Assembly: GCA_003164075.1 (NCBI GenBank) | Contig: PLRZ01000252.1 | Coordinates: 3,632-16,700 of the forward strand | Length of the DNA stretch: 13,069 nucleotides | Source: Bryobacterales bacterium | Lineage (GTDB): Bacteria; Acidobacteriota; Terriglobia; Bryobacterales; Bryobacteraceae | Reading direction: 5' to 3' | Shown: positions 1-5,456 of the stretch, piece after piece | How the letters are laid out: every line of letters begins with the position of its first letter | Position numbering within the stretch: position 1 is the first letter of the stretch | Position numbers and translations under genes: made by a program | The notes under the pieces: generated by a model | The model's input: only the letters and a program-made list of their open reading frames with translations | Database searches by the model: none | Told to the model about the DNA's origin: nothing

Positions 1-64
1 GAATGGCTCAGCCCATTTTCCCCGCCAGGCAGGAATTGCAGGGCGACATCAGGAGTTCTGAATT

Positions 65-113
65 TGGTGGGCCCTGAAGGATTTGAACCTTCGACCAACG
101 GATTATGAGTCCG
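65..113 (-). pseudogene. 3' half of a split tRNA-Ile2(CAU) gene
   Basis: Read on the minus strand this is the part of a tRNA from the anticodon loop to the encoded CCA end. It holds the loop CTCATAA (103-109), the 3' anticodon stem strand, the variable region, a T arm with 5-bp stem GAAGG/CCTTC, the acceptor strand AGGGCCC (69-75) and ACCA (65-68). It breaks off at 113, where sequence unrelated to tRNA begins. The missing 5' half is found 7.4 kb away at 7546-7584. The two halves joined at the shared 12 bases give a complete 76-nt cloverleaf with every stem paired, an 8-base D loop and the Ile2 signature around the loop. On its own this half has no promoter-proximal part and should give no tRNA. 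Confidence 0.92.
102..113. repeat. attL core (12-base direct repeat)
   Basis: The sequence ATTATGAGTCCG occurs here and again at 7546-7557 in the same orientation. It covers the 7-base anticodon loop and the CCGA-side stem of the target tRNA. On this side it is preceded by tRNA sequence and followed by element DNA from 114. A 7-bp loop flanked by paired stem arms fits the core sites of tyrosine recombinases that use anticodon stem-loops. Confidence 0.9.
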
Positions 114-205
114 AAAACGGTCACGGTGTAGCGTGGTCTGGCGTCGTATCTGATTGAAAAATTTGAGAACCAATGGCCTCAGAAGGTCTGGCTTGGTCTC
201 CTATC

Positions 206-223
206 TAGGACAAATCTAGGACA
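206..223. repeat. Paired 7-mer, left-end arm-type site candidate
   Basis: Two copies of TAGGACA separated by AATC (period 11 bp, one helical turn). The identical 18 bases recur in the same orientation at 7475-7492, near the other end. The copies lie about 92 bp (here) and 53 bp (right) inside the two cores. This is the arrangement expected of integrase arm-binding sites; that function is inferred. Confidence 0.6.
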
Positions 224-230
224 GTGCATC

Positions 231-306
231 TGGTGGACCCGCCCGGACTTGAACCGGGAACCGACAGATTATGAGTCTGCTGCTCTAACCATTGAGCTAC
301 GGGTCC
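231..306 (-). tRNA. Complete tRNA-Ile2 with CAU anticodon, carried by the element
   Basis: A full 76-nt cloverleaf reads on the minus strand. It has acceptor stem GGACCCG/CGGGTCC, an 8-base D loop, anticodon stem GCAGA/TCTGT, loop CTCATAA, T stem CCCGG/CCGGG, and encoded CCA. The CAU anticodon with an 8-base D loop and the GACTCATAATC core match tRNA-Ile2, whose C34 is changed to lysidine by TilS so that it reads AUA; elongator tRNA-Met normally has a longer D loop and a different anticodon stem. The initiator is excluded because position 1 pairs with 72 and the GGG/CCC anticodon stem is absent. It is the only intact Ile2 gene in the window, and it is not a copy of the split gene: the acceptor and T stems differ at many paired positions. 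It probably supplies the function lost by insertion. Confidence 0.93.
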
Positions 307-315
307 TTGAATCGC

Positions 316-345
316 ATCGTAGCACACGGTCCCTGATTCATCAGG
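316..345 (-). promoter_or_regulatory. Extended -10 promoter and palindrome for the element tRNA
   Basis: On the minus strand TGCTACGAT (316-324) reads as an extended -10 box, ending about 9 bases before the tRNA 5' end at 306. No good -35 hexamer is visible. Just upstream is a 6-bp palindrome, CCTGAT-TC-ATCAGG (332-345), placed where a regulator could bind. The promoter is a plausible reading; the operator role is speculative. Confidence 0.45.
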
Positions 346-734
346 CTTGCCGACTGCGGAGCGGAGCATTCAAATGGCGAGGGAGATCGCATCGCCGCCC
401 GCAAAGCCAGTGAAGGGTTCGGGTGGGAAGGAAGCCCAACCTCCCTGACGGCTATTCCAATACCCCACCACGCCGCACGGGAAGCTCACAGCGCCCTTCC
501 GTTGCGCCCGGTGGTATGACGGCATCCCCGGCGACAACGACGGCGAACACAGCGCCGCTATTCGCCGGTTCCACCGTCCCTGATGTTCCCCGCCCGCCGC
601 CTTCATCGCCGCCACGTCGCCGTCAGCCGATCCCGGCATGATTGGCAGACCAGCAGGTGCTCTTCACAGCCGCACACGCCACGGCATCCCCGGGGAAAGC
701 GACAGGCTTCACAATCTCTCGGTGTCTTGCCATC
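346..734. other. Stretch without a supportable gene
   Basis: Open frames of 64-89 codons exist on both strands (for example 423-641 plus and 370-639 minus). They are mutually overlapping, rich in Pro, Arg and Ser, lack Shine-Dalgarno sites and show no recognisable motif. A short hairpin (GGTT.GGG paired with CCCAACC, about 417-442) is the only structure noticed. It may be degraded cargo. Confidence 0.4.
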
Positions 735-759
735 TGCTACAATCTCAACCGATTGGAGG
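735..759 (+). promoter_or_regulatory. Extended -10 promoter and Shine-Dalgarno for the 767 gene
   Basis: TGCTACAAT (735-743) is an extended -10 box without a clear -35. GGAGG (755-759) lies 7 bases before the ATG at 767. Together they place transcription start near 750 and fix the start codon, ruling out the longer frame that opens at 638. Confidence 0.6.
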
Positions 760-766
760 CGCACAC

Positions 767-1036
767 ATGCGCATTGACCTGTACACGAAGACGATTCTGA
801 CGCTCATCTTTGTGATGCTCACACTGATAGCATGCAAATCCGTAGTTCAACCTCTTGGCGTTGCCGCCGATGGCCCTTTTGCTGGCGTTCAGTTCTCAGG
901 CCAAATCAACGGGTTCTGGACCTTCGACACGAAAACGGGGGACGTATGGGCATATGAGGCGATACAAGGCGGATTGATGGGTAACTGGCACCATGTGGGG
1001 AAAATATCGCAAATAGGTCAACCCCTCACACGATAG
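767..1036 (+). CDS. Small membrane-anchored or lipoprotein-like protein
   Basis: An 89-residue protein. Residues 1-22 are a short polar start (MRIDLYTKT) followed by a hydrophobic helix ending in L-I-A-C, which fits a lipobox with Cys23 as the lipidated residue. Residues about 38-89 form a small exported domain with the run GPFAGVQFSGQ, then GFWTFDTKTGDVW and a closing GKISQIGQPL. From memory, this N-terminal helix followed by a GVQF...FFDTRTGEVW...LGQPL pattern is a recurrent small protein of unknown function in Acidobacteria. Relatives I recall lack the cysteine, so here it could be either a lipoprotein or a plain membrane-anchored protein. The start is set by GGAGG 7 bases upstream. It stands alone, transcribed away from the tRNA, and is probably cargo. 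Function unknown. Confidence 0.8.
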   Translation: MRIDLYTKTILTLIFVMLTLIACKSVVQPLGVAADGPFAGVQFSGQINGFWTFDTKTGDVWAYEAIQGGLMGNWHHVGKISQIGQPLTR

Positions 1037-1454
1037 GGCTGAATGAGGATGAGCCGGCAATGAGTTACCACGGTTGCTCACTCGCCAGGAGTCTCTGGCC
1101 CGGAGTGCCATTTCGGAATTTCCGGCGCACCAAGATTTTGTGGAGTCCCGCCCTGGAATCTTGCCCGGAGTACCTTCTTGGGATTTCAAGGGCAGATTTC
1201 GCACGATCCGCCAACGAGTACCGCCGACTATTTCATAGCGGGCGCAGATGGGAACCCGTTCCCGCAGAATACTGGTCAACGGTGGTGGGGTAGGGTTGGC
1301 TCCATGCTTCCGGTTCGCCGCAGTCTCCGTCGCCGCCGTGCCGATGCAGCACTTTGCGGGCTGTACCAAAAAGCAACTCCCAAAACCACCCAACTTGCGC
1401 TCAATCGACGTGGGCGAGACTGCGGCCTTTTTTGGAACAAACCGATTACGAATA
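1037..1454. other. Stretch without a supportable gene; possible decayed coding sequence
   Basis: Several overlapping open frames of 77-165 codons on both strands, none with a ribosome site or family motif. The frame 1178-1519 (plus) has a protein-like stretch (STADYFIAGADGNPF) but then becomes Arg-rich and runs into the resolvase start. It may be the remnant of a surface or secreted protein. A perfect 6-bp inverted repeat GGGAAC-CC-GTTCCC lies at 1250-1263, and the 12-mer GCCCGGAGTRCC occurs twice about 66 bases apart. No function is assigned. Confidence 0.35.
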
Positions 1455-1492
1455 TTGACAGACTATTACAAAGTAGTTTATACTACAAAGTA
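1455..1492 (+). promoter_or_regulatory. Strong sigma-70-type promoter with operator-like repeats, apparently leaderless
   Basis: TTGACA (1455-1460), an 18-bp spacer and TATACT (1479-1484) give a near-consensus promoter. The start would fall at about 1490-1492, that is, on or next to the resolvase ATG at 1492, and there is no Shine-Dalgarno sequence, so the mRNA is probably leaderless. The promoter is interleaved with two 12-mers, TATTACAAAGTA (1464-1475) and TACTACAAAGTA (1481-1492), 17 bp apart, and with the inverted repeat GTAGT-TTAT-ACTAC. TACTACA-type half sites resemble operators of BlaI/MecI-family repressors; no such repressor is seen in the window, so this is only a suggestion. Confidence 0.7.
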
Positions 1493-2082
1493 TGCGAGTT
1501 GCCTTGTACGCCAGAGTGAGCACGAAGGACAAGGGGCAGGACACCGAAAACCAACTTTTGCAGTTGCGCCACTTCTGCCAGCAGCAAGGTTGGGTCATCG
1601 CCGGTGAATACGTAGACCAGAAGACCGGGCGCACGTCCGACAGGGAAGCGTTCCAGCGTCTTTTCCAGCACGCATACGAAAAACGGTATGACCTCTGCCT
1701 TTTTTGGGCACTCGACAGGTTTTCGAGAGAGGGCGCTACCGACACGTTGCAGCACCTTCGCAAACTGTCCAATTACGGCGTCCAGTGGAAAAGTTTCACG
1801 GAGCAGTACATCGACAGCGCCGGGATGTTCGGTGAGGTCATCATTTCGTTGCTGGCGGTGTTGGCGAAGCAAGAAAGCGTTCGGCGGTCTGAGCGTGCCA
1901 GCGCCGCCTATCAGAAGCTCGTGGCGCAAGGCCGCACAGATCATCTTGGTCGCAAGCGTCTCGTGCTTGACCGTGGGAACATTCGGGAGATGGCGGCTGG
2001 CGGTATGTCCACACGTGCAATTGCCGCCAAGCTGAAGATCAGCCACACCAGCATTCATCGGATCGTGCAGGGCAAGGCGTAG
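1492..2082 (+). CDS. Serine recombinase (resolvase/invertase family)
   Basis: A 196-residue site-specific serine recombinase that would cut and rejoin DNA through a phosphoserine link. The N-terminal catalytic domain begins RVALYARVST, with Arg8 and nucleophile Ser10, followed by the Gln-rich stretch after it. The conserved WALDRFSR segment (Asp75, Arg76, Arg79) completes the active site. A long helix (about 111-145) leads to a C-terminal helix-turn-helix, GMSTRAIAAKLKISHTSIHR (171-190). The size and order match small resolvases/invertases such as Tn3/Hin types. The ATG at 1492 sits at the predicted transcription start. No pair of inverted recombination sites or res site was recognised nearby, so whether it resolves dimers, inverts a segment or is a relic of an older transposon is open. 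It is separate from the tyrosine integrase that mobilises the element. Confidence 0.93.
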   Translation: MRVALYARVSTKDKGQDTENQLLQLRHFCQQQGWVIAGEYVDQKTGRTSDREAFQRLFQHAYEKRYDLCLFWALDRFSREGATDTLQHLRKLSNYGVQWKSFTEQYIDSAGMFGEVIISLLAVLAKQESVRRSERASAAYQKLVAQGRTDHLGRKRLVLDRGNIREMAAGGMSTRAIAAKLKISHTSIHRIVQGKA

Positions 2083-2102
2083 AGGAAGATTCCGGTCACA
2101 GC

Positions 2103-2130
2103 GGCGAATTCCTGCGTATTGCAGGTCGCC
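2103..2130 (+). terminator. Hairpin after the resolvase gene, weak terminator candidate
   Basis: GGCGA-att-CCTGC-gtatt-GCAGG-TCGCC forms two stacked 5-bp stems with a 3-base bulge, 20 bases after the resolvase stop. It is followed by ATTTATCT rather than a clean T run, so termination would be weak. Confidence 0.35.
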
Positions 2131-2204
2131 ATTTATCTCAGCACTGCTAACCATCGTAGTATGTACCTCCCCGGCGAACGGCGTTAAGCTGGCGATCAGC
2201 GACC

Positions 2205-3695
2205 ATGCAACCAGCCCTTCGATCCGTCCTGGATTTCCACAAGAAGGAAAGGCCCCGCCTTTCCTTTCCCATGTCGCCTGATTCGCAACATGACCTCGTG
2301 AGAGCCATCAATTCACGGCTCACCGACACGCCTGAAAGCATTATATGGGTGGGACAGACTCTCACGAAAATGTTCGGGGATCACCTTCCGAAAACAACGT
2401 GGAGCGAGTGGGGCATTGACCTCAGTTACCAGGAGGCATCCGACATCCGTTCGCTTTCGCAGTGCCCGCTGATTCTCGACAACCTCGATAAACTCCCGCC
2501 AAGTCGGAGCACCCTGATTGCGGCGTGGCAACTTGCTTCGACACGGCCCAAAGTATTTCAACGGTCGATTGAAGACGGAACGATCACGCCGGTCGCCCTA
2601 CGCAGCACCGTCAGGCAGTTGAAGCACACGGGCAAGCCTAACCGTAAGCCCCTGCACATCGTATCCGACACGAAGCAGGGCAAGGTGAAGGGCACCATCC
2701 TGCACGGTGATTGTCTGGCACTCCTTAAGACGCTGACAGCGGAGTCCGTCAACTGTTGTATCACCAGCCCGCCTTACTTCCAACTCCGGGATTATGAAGT
2801 CGGCGGTCAGATCGGGATGGAACCTACACCAGCGGAGTACATTGACAAGCTGGTCGCCGTGTTTCGGGAAGTCAAGCGAGTTCTGAAGAAAGACGGAACT
2901 TTATGGGTGAACATTGGAGACTGCTACGCTGGCAGTGGCAAGGGCCGAAATGCAGACGGCACTCACAACCTGAACGGAAACATCACCAACGAAGGGAGGG
3001 AAAACGGCATCCTTCACAAAACCCCTAGCATCGGACGAAAACAGCAGACGAACCGGCAGGGCAATCCAGAATTCGCCCGTCCTTGCCGTGATGCGACCTC
3101 GACGCCTGATCGTTCAAGCGTCGAATGGGGATGCAAACCGAAAGACCTGATTGGGATTCCGTGGATGCTGGCATTCGCCTTGAGGAATGACGGCTGGTTT
3201 CTCCGTTCTGAAATCATCTGGCACAAACCATCTGTCATGCCAGAGTCGGTGAAAGATCGGCCCACCAAAAGCCATGAGCAAATATTCCTGCTCACGAAGT
3301 CAGCGAAGTACTTCTATGATGCGGATGCGGCAGCGGAACCAAGGTCATCGAACCTACACGTTCACGCTTCAGGAAATCCAGACCGGAACGATAACAACCG
3401 CTGCGATGCGATGTGGGGAAATCGAGAAACGAAGAACCGCCGCTCTGTTTGGACGATGAATTCAGGATGCTATGAGGGAGCGCACTTCGCAACGTTCCCG
3501 CCAGAACTGCCCGAACTCTGCATGAAGGCTGGTTGCCCGGTGGGTGGCACGCTTTTGGACTGCTTCGTCGGTACCGGCACTACTTTGGCTGTCGCAGCGC
3601 AGAATGGCCGTTCGTACATCGGCATCGAACTCAACCCTGAATATGTGGAGATGGCACGGAAGAGGCTTAGGGCGCTGTCACAACAGAAAGTGTGA
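2205..3695 (+). CDS. Beta-class DNA methyltransferase (N6-adenine or N4-cytosine) with N-terminal accessory domain
   Basis: A 496-residue enzyme of the N6_N4_Mtase family (PF01555) that would methylate an exocyclic amino group in a specific DNA site using S-adenosylmethionine. The catalytic motif IV TSPPY is at 187-191, preceded by a GDCLALLKTL stretch (168-177). The SAM-binding motif I (LLDCFVGTGTT, 450-460) lies near the C-terminus, followed by GIELNPEYVEMA. The IV-before-I order defines the beta class. HEQIFLLTKSAKYFYD (357-372) is typical of the family. Residues about 25-145 lie outside the catalytic fold and contain a helical LPPSRSTLIAAWQLAS...IEDGTITPVALRSTVRQLK segment that resembles DUF3102-type or ParB-like helical regions (inference). 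No restriction enzyme adjoins it. A start at 2271 is an alternative; neither site has a clear Shine-Dalgarno. It overlaps a downstream GTGA by 4 bases. Confidence 0.92.
   Translation: MQPALRSVLDFHKKERPRLSFPMSPDSQHDLVRAINSRLTDTPESIIWVGQTLTKMFGDHLPKTTWSEWGIDLSYQEASDIRSLSQCPLILDNLDKLPPSRSTLIAAWQLASTRPKVFQRSIEDGTITPVALRSTVRQLKHTGKPNRKPLHIVSDTKQGKVKGTILHGDCLALLKTLTAESVNCCITSPPYFQLRDYEVGGQIGMEPTPAEYIDKLVAVFREVKRVLKKDGTLWVNIGDCYAGSGKGRNADGTHNLNGNITNEGRENGILHKTPSIGRKQQTNRQGNPEFARPCRDATSTPDRSSVEWGCKPKDLIGIPWMLAFALRNDGWFLRSEIIWHKPSVMPESVKDRPTKSHEQIFLLTKSAKYFYDADAAAEPRSSNLHVHASGNPDRNDNNRCDAMWGNRETKNRRSVWTMNSGCYEGAHFATFPPELPELCMKAGCPVGGTLLDCFVGTGTTLAVAAQNGRSYIGIELNPEYVEMARKRLRALSQQKV
2244..2266 (+). promoter_or_regulatory. 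Perfect 9-bp hairpin at the methyltransferase 5' end
   Basis: AAGGAAAGG-CCCCG-CCTTTCCTT folds into a perfect 9-bp stem with a 5-base loop, ending 4 bases before the alternative ATG at 2271. If translation starts at 2205 the hairpin is inside the coding region. If it starts at 2271 it would mask the initiation region. A role in translational control is inferred. Confidence 0.4.
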
Positions 3696-3949
3696 GTGGG
3701 CAGGGCGAGAGCGGCGGCGGCAAAGGTGAGGAAGGGCTAGAGCGGCTGGAGATGGCCCACAATGGCTGTCCAGTAGCGATACGTTCCGGGTGTTCCGACG
3801 AGATCGTGGTTTCGGAAGACGCCCACCAGCCCAAGCCGTACATCCGCTTCCTACCATGCGTTCAGGCGATACCTTTGCCGCCGCCGACGATATACGGCAC
3901 GCCGCTGCGATCCGGCAATACTACCGCTGCTGGCGCATATCCAGGTATC
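3696..3949. other. Stretch after the methyltransferase with no certain gene
   Basis: A frame opens with GTG at 3692, overlapping the methyltransferase stop by four bases (GTGA), and runs to 4009 (105 codons). Its product is Gly/Pro-rich with no motif, and its end lies in the structured RNA-like region. The coupling would be usual for a partner gene, but the composition argues against a real protein. Other frames here (3790-4044 plus, 3862-4212 minus) are similarly unconvincing. Confidence 0.3.
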
Positions 3950-4050
3950 CCGCTGGCGCTCTTCCCGATGGGCGTGCTAACCTCCAACGTGCCACGGCTG
4001 CAACCATGATTTGGTTGTGGCAGGACGCCTCCCCAACGCTCTGAGCTATG
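3950..4050 (+). ncRNA. Structured RNA candidate resembling C4 antisense RNA
   Basis: Two consecutive hairpins are visible. The first is GCGC-tctt-CCC-gat-GGG-c-GTGC (3956-3977). The second has TGCCAC (3990-3995) paired with GTGGCA (4017-4022) and an inner AACCA/TGGTT stem (4002-4006 with 4012-4016). Single-stranded-looking segments CTAACCTCCAACG and GGACGCCTCCCC lie around them. The order, the CCC-GAT-GGG loop and the AACCATGATT-TGGTT hairpin recall, from memory, C4 antisense RNAs of phages P1/P7 and P4-like elements, which regulate an antirepressor leader. The usual target region upstream was not demonstrated. Overlapping frames are common artefacts in such loci. Exact ends are uncertain. 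Confidence 0.38.
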
Positions 4051-4181
4051 TTCCGCAAGGTGCGATCCTGATGGCGCTGCTCCCCGGAAGATGGGCAGCG
4101 AACGAGTAACCATACGCTCTCTTCGACGGTCTCCAAAAACTCTCAAAATGTAAATAGGTATAGCACCGCATCCCCGAAAAC

Positions 4182-4289
4182 CATGAAGACATTGAAAAAT
4201 TTTTGGTCTCAAGACTTTCAGCTACAAAGTCCACAAGTCTTGAGAGATTGCTTCCATCCAGCAACCAAAATTTTTTGAATGGCTTCATG
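4182..4289. repeat. Large imperfect inverted repeat in an AT-rich stretch
   Basis: The outer arms 4182-4206 and 4265-4289 are inverse complements at 22 of 25 positions. Directly inside the left arm, TCTCAAGACTT (4207-4217) pairs perfectly with AAGTCTTGAGA (4235-4245). The inner loop is 17 bases, and a 19-base bulge (4246-4264) separates inner and outer pairing on the right. Smaller hairpins follow: GTTGC-TTC-GCAAC (4303-4315) and TTCCAT-g-ATGGAA. This is more structure than chance would give. It could be an RNA, a strand-processing or packaging site, or the trace of a small palindromic mobile repeat. Confidence 0.7.
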
Positions 4290-4621
4290 ATTCCTGGATC
4301 TAGTTGCTTCGCAACCTTCCATGATGGAAAAGGAAGCAGGACATCAGTAACCAGAAATTTTGTTGTTTGTATCTTGTATGGGTGGCGGGAAAGACACCCT
4401 CATTATACCCAAGGTTTTGAATTTGTCAAGTTTTGGGACCACGCCCGGATCTTGGCGACGAGTTGACCGTCCAAGACGACAGTGTGTTGCGCTTCGTGGC
4501 GTGGTGCGTCCAGGCTGGAACACGTCTCACAAGGGATCGGACAAGGTTCCCACGGAGCCAAGTGCGTCCTGTCGGCTGTGTGTCGTTCCAGTTTCATCCG
4601 CAACACCATTGAAATCATCGC
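4290..4621. other. Stretch without a supportable gene
   Basis: Only unconvincing frames are present (4360-4674 plus, 4403-4618 minus); none has a ribosome site or known motif. The first part is AT-rich and continues the hairpin-bearing region. The second part rises in GC and leads to the small-gene cluster, so its promoter may lie here, but no good -35/-10 pair was identified. Confidence 0.4.
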
Positions 4622-4876
4622 ATGAAACGAAAATCTGTCAAGTCGGTGGCAGCGGTGGCGGTTTTGCTAAATAGCTTCAGAAACACCGCCGCCATGAAGA
4701 GAAAACTCACGCATTGCCTCACCCTTCGCATTCTGCCCGAAATGGATCTGCTGGTTTCAGATGCCGCCTATGACGCCCGATTGAGCAAGGCCGCTTGGAT
4801 TCGACGGGCTATTCACGCAAGCATTGGGCAGATGCGGCGAACGGAACCGGCCACAAACGAACCCGTATTGCGGTAG
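4622..4876 (+). CDS. Ribbon-helix-helix DNA-binding protein
   Basis: An 84-residue protein whose residues 28-71 fit the ribbon-helix-helix fold of CopG/Arc/MetJ-type regulators. There is a short beta strand (LTHCLTLRIL, 29-38), helix A (PEMDLLVSDAAYDA, 39-52), a turn, and helix B (SKAAWIRRAIHASIGQM, 55-71). Such proteins dimerise through the strand and bind operators in the major groove. Neither candidate start (4622 or the internal ATG at 4694) has a Shine-Dalgarno site. The fold needs only the shorter form; the first 24 residues look unconserved. It is first in a run of four small rightward genes with 14 bases to the next, so it may regulate the cluster or be the antitoxin-like member of it. 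No toxin fold was recognised next door. Confidence 0.7.
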   Translation: MKRKSVKSVAAVAVLLNSFRNTAAMKRKLTHCLTLRILPEMDLLVSDAAYDARLSKAAWIRRAIHASIGQMRRTEPATNEPVLR

Positions 4877-4890
4877 CCCGGAGAACAAAC

Positions 4891-5118
4891 ATGAAGCTAG
4901 ACCTCAAGAACCTGAAGATGACGGATAAAGAAGAACGCCTGTACGACTGGTGCCACGCCAACCTGGAAGAAGAGCAGCTTGCGGAAGTCGAAGAAGAAGC
5001 TCTCGAATTCGCCATGCGGGAAATCAACGCACCGATAGCCGCTGAAAAATTGCTCGAACTGTTGGTGAATGTCCTTATCCGCAATGCCGAAGATCAACGC
5101 TGCGGCGGTGAAGAATGA
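4891..5118 (+). CDS. Small acidic helical protein, paralogue of the next gene product
   Basis: A 75-residue acidic protein predicted to be almost wholly helical, with two amphipathic stretches (TDKEERLYDWCHANLEEEQL, 11-30, and PIAAEKLLELLVNVLIRNAE, 48-67). GGAG (4880-4883) lies 7 bases before the ATG at 4891, which fixes the start against the longer frame from 4795. It aligns without gaps to the product of 5160-5456 over about 62 residues with 14 identities, including T, C, the EEQ(L/I)A(E/D) block and an RN pair, so the two look like a tandem duplication that has diverged. It resembles no family I recognise. The stop overlaps an in-operon ATGA at 5115. Composition and size would suit a protein-protein adaptor or phage-type inhibitor, but function is unknown. 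Confidence 0.78.
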   Translation: MKLDLKNLKMTDKEERLYDWCHANLEEEQLAEVEEEALEFAMREINAPIAAEKLLELLVNVLIRNAEDQRCGGEE

Positions 5119-5159
5119 GATCGCAACTTCCAACAGCGGCCCCGGCAAGGAGCACGGCG

Positions 5160-5456
5160 ATGAAGAGGCTGCAATTGAGGCTGACTCCCGAAGAGTCGCA
5201 TGTAGTTGAACTTTGTCTACTCAGTCTGACTGAAGAACAGATCGCAGATTGCCGAGCAAGAATCCTAAAGACCTTGGCGGTGGAACTTCAGCAGGAAGAT
5301 TATGAGGCGCTGCTCGAACAAACGATGGCTTCAATGGTGAAGAGGAATGTTCGTGAATTGCGGCTGGATCGGATTCTCCAGCGTGAAGGATTGAAGGCAG
5401 GGAAGCGATCTCCGTCAAAACCAGAGCGCCAAAAACGCAGGGACGGTGAGAAATGA
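5160..5456 (+). CDS. Small helical protein, paralogue of the preceding gene product
   Basis: A 98-residue protein. Residues 7-68 align gaplessly with residues 9-70 of the preceding product (Thr9, Cys19, EEQIAD 25-30, Arg62-Asn63 conserved). A strongly basic tail follows (KAGKRSPSKPERQKRRDGEK, 79-98) that the sister protein lacks, so this copy may contact nucleic acid. The start is set by AAGGAG (5147-5152), 7 bases before the ATG at 5160. An in-frame ATG at 5115 overlaps the previous stop but has no such site and would add only an Ala/Pro-rich leader. The stop overlaps the next gene as ATGA, indicating translational coupling. Family and function are unknown. Confidence 0.8.
   Translation: MKRLQLRLTPEESHVVELCLLSLTEEQIADCRARILKTLAVELQQEDYEALLEQTMASMVKRNVRELRLDRILQREGLKAGKRSPSKPERQKRRDGEK

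Noticed and set aside
370..641. Overlapping frames on both strands (72 and 89 codons)
   Set aside because: They share the same DNA in opposite senses, are low in complexity, and lack start signals.
1178..1519. 113-codon frame ending inside the resolvase gene
   Set aside because: Contains one protein-like stretch but becomes Arg-rich, overlaps the resolvase promoter and start, and has no ribosome site; at most a remnant.
3692..4009. GTG-started frame overlapping the methyltransferase stop, possible restriction partner
   Set aside because: No nuclease motif, Gly/Pro-rich low-complexity composition, and the second half coincides with a structured RNA-like region.
3975..4052. tRNA-like sequence on the minus strand (TAGCTCAGAGCG near 4041-4052)
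   Set aside because: The D-loop is missing, no acceptor strand pairs with GCGGAAC, and no T arm or CCA follows. The segment is better explained by the two plus-strand hairpins.
4046..4288. 80-codon minus-strand frame
   Set aside because: No ribosome site or motif, and it is built over the large inverted repeat at 4182-4289, which explains its sequence better.
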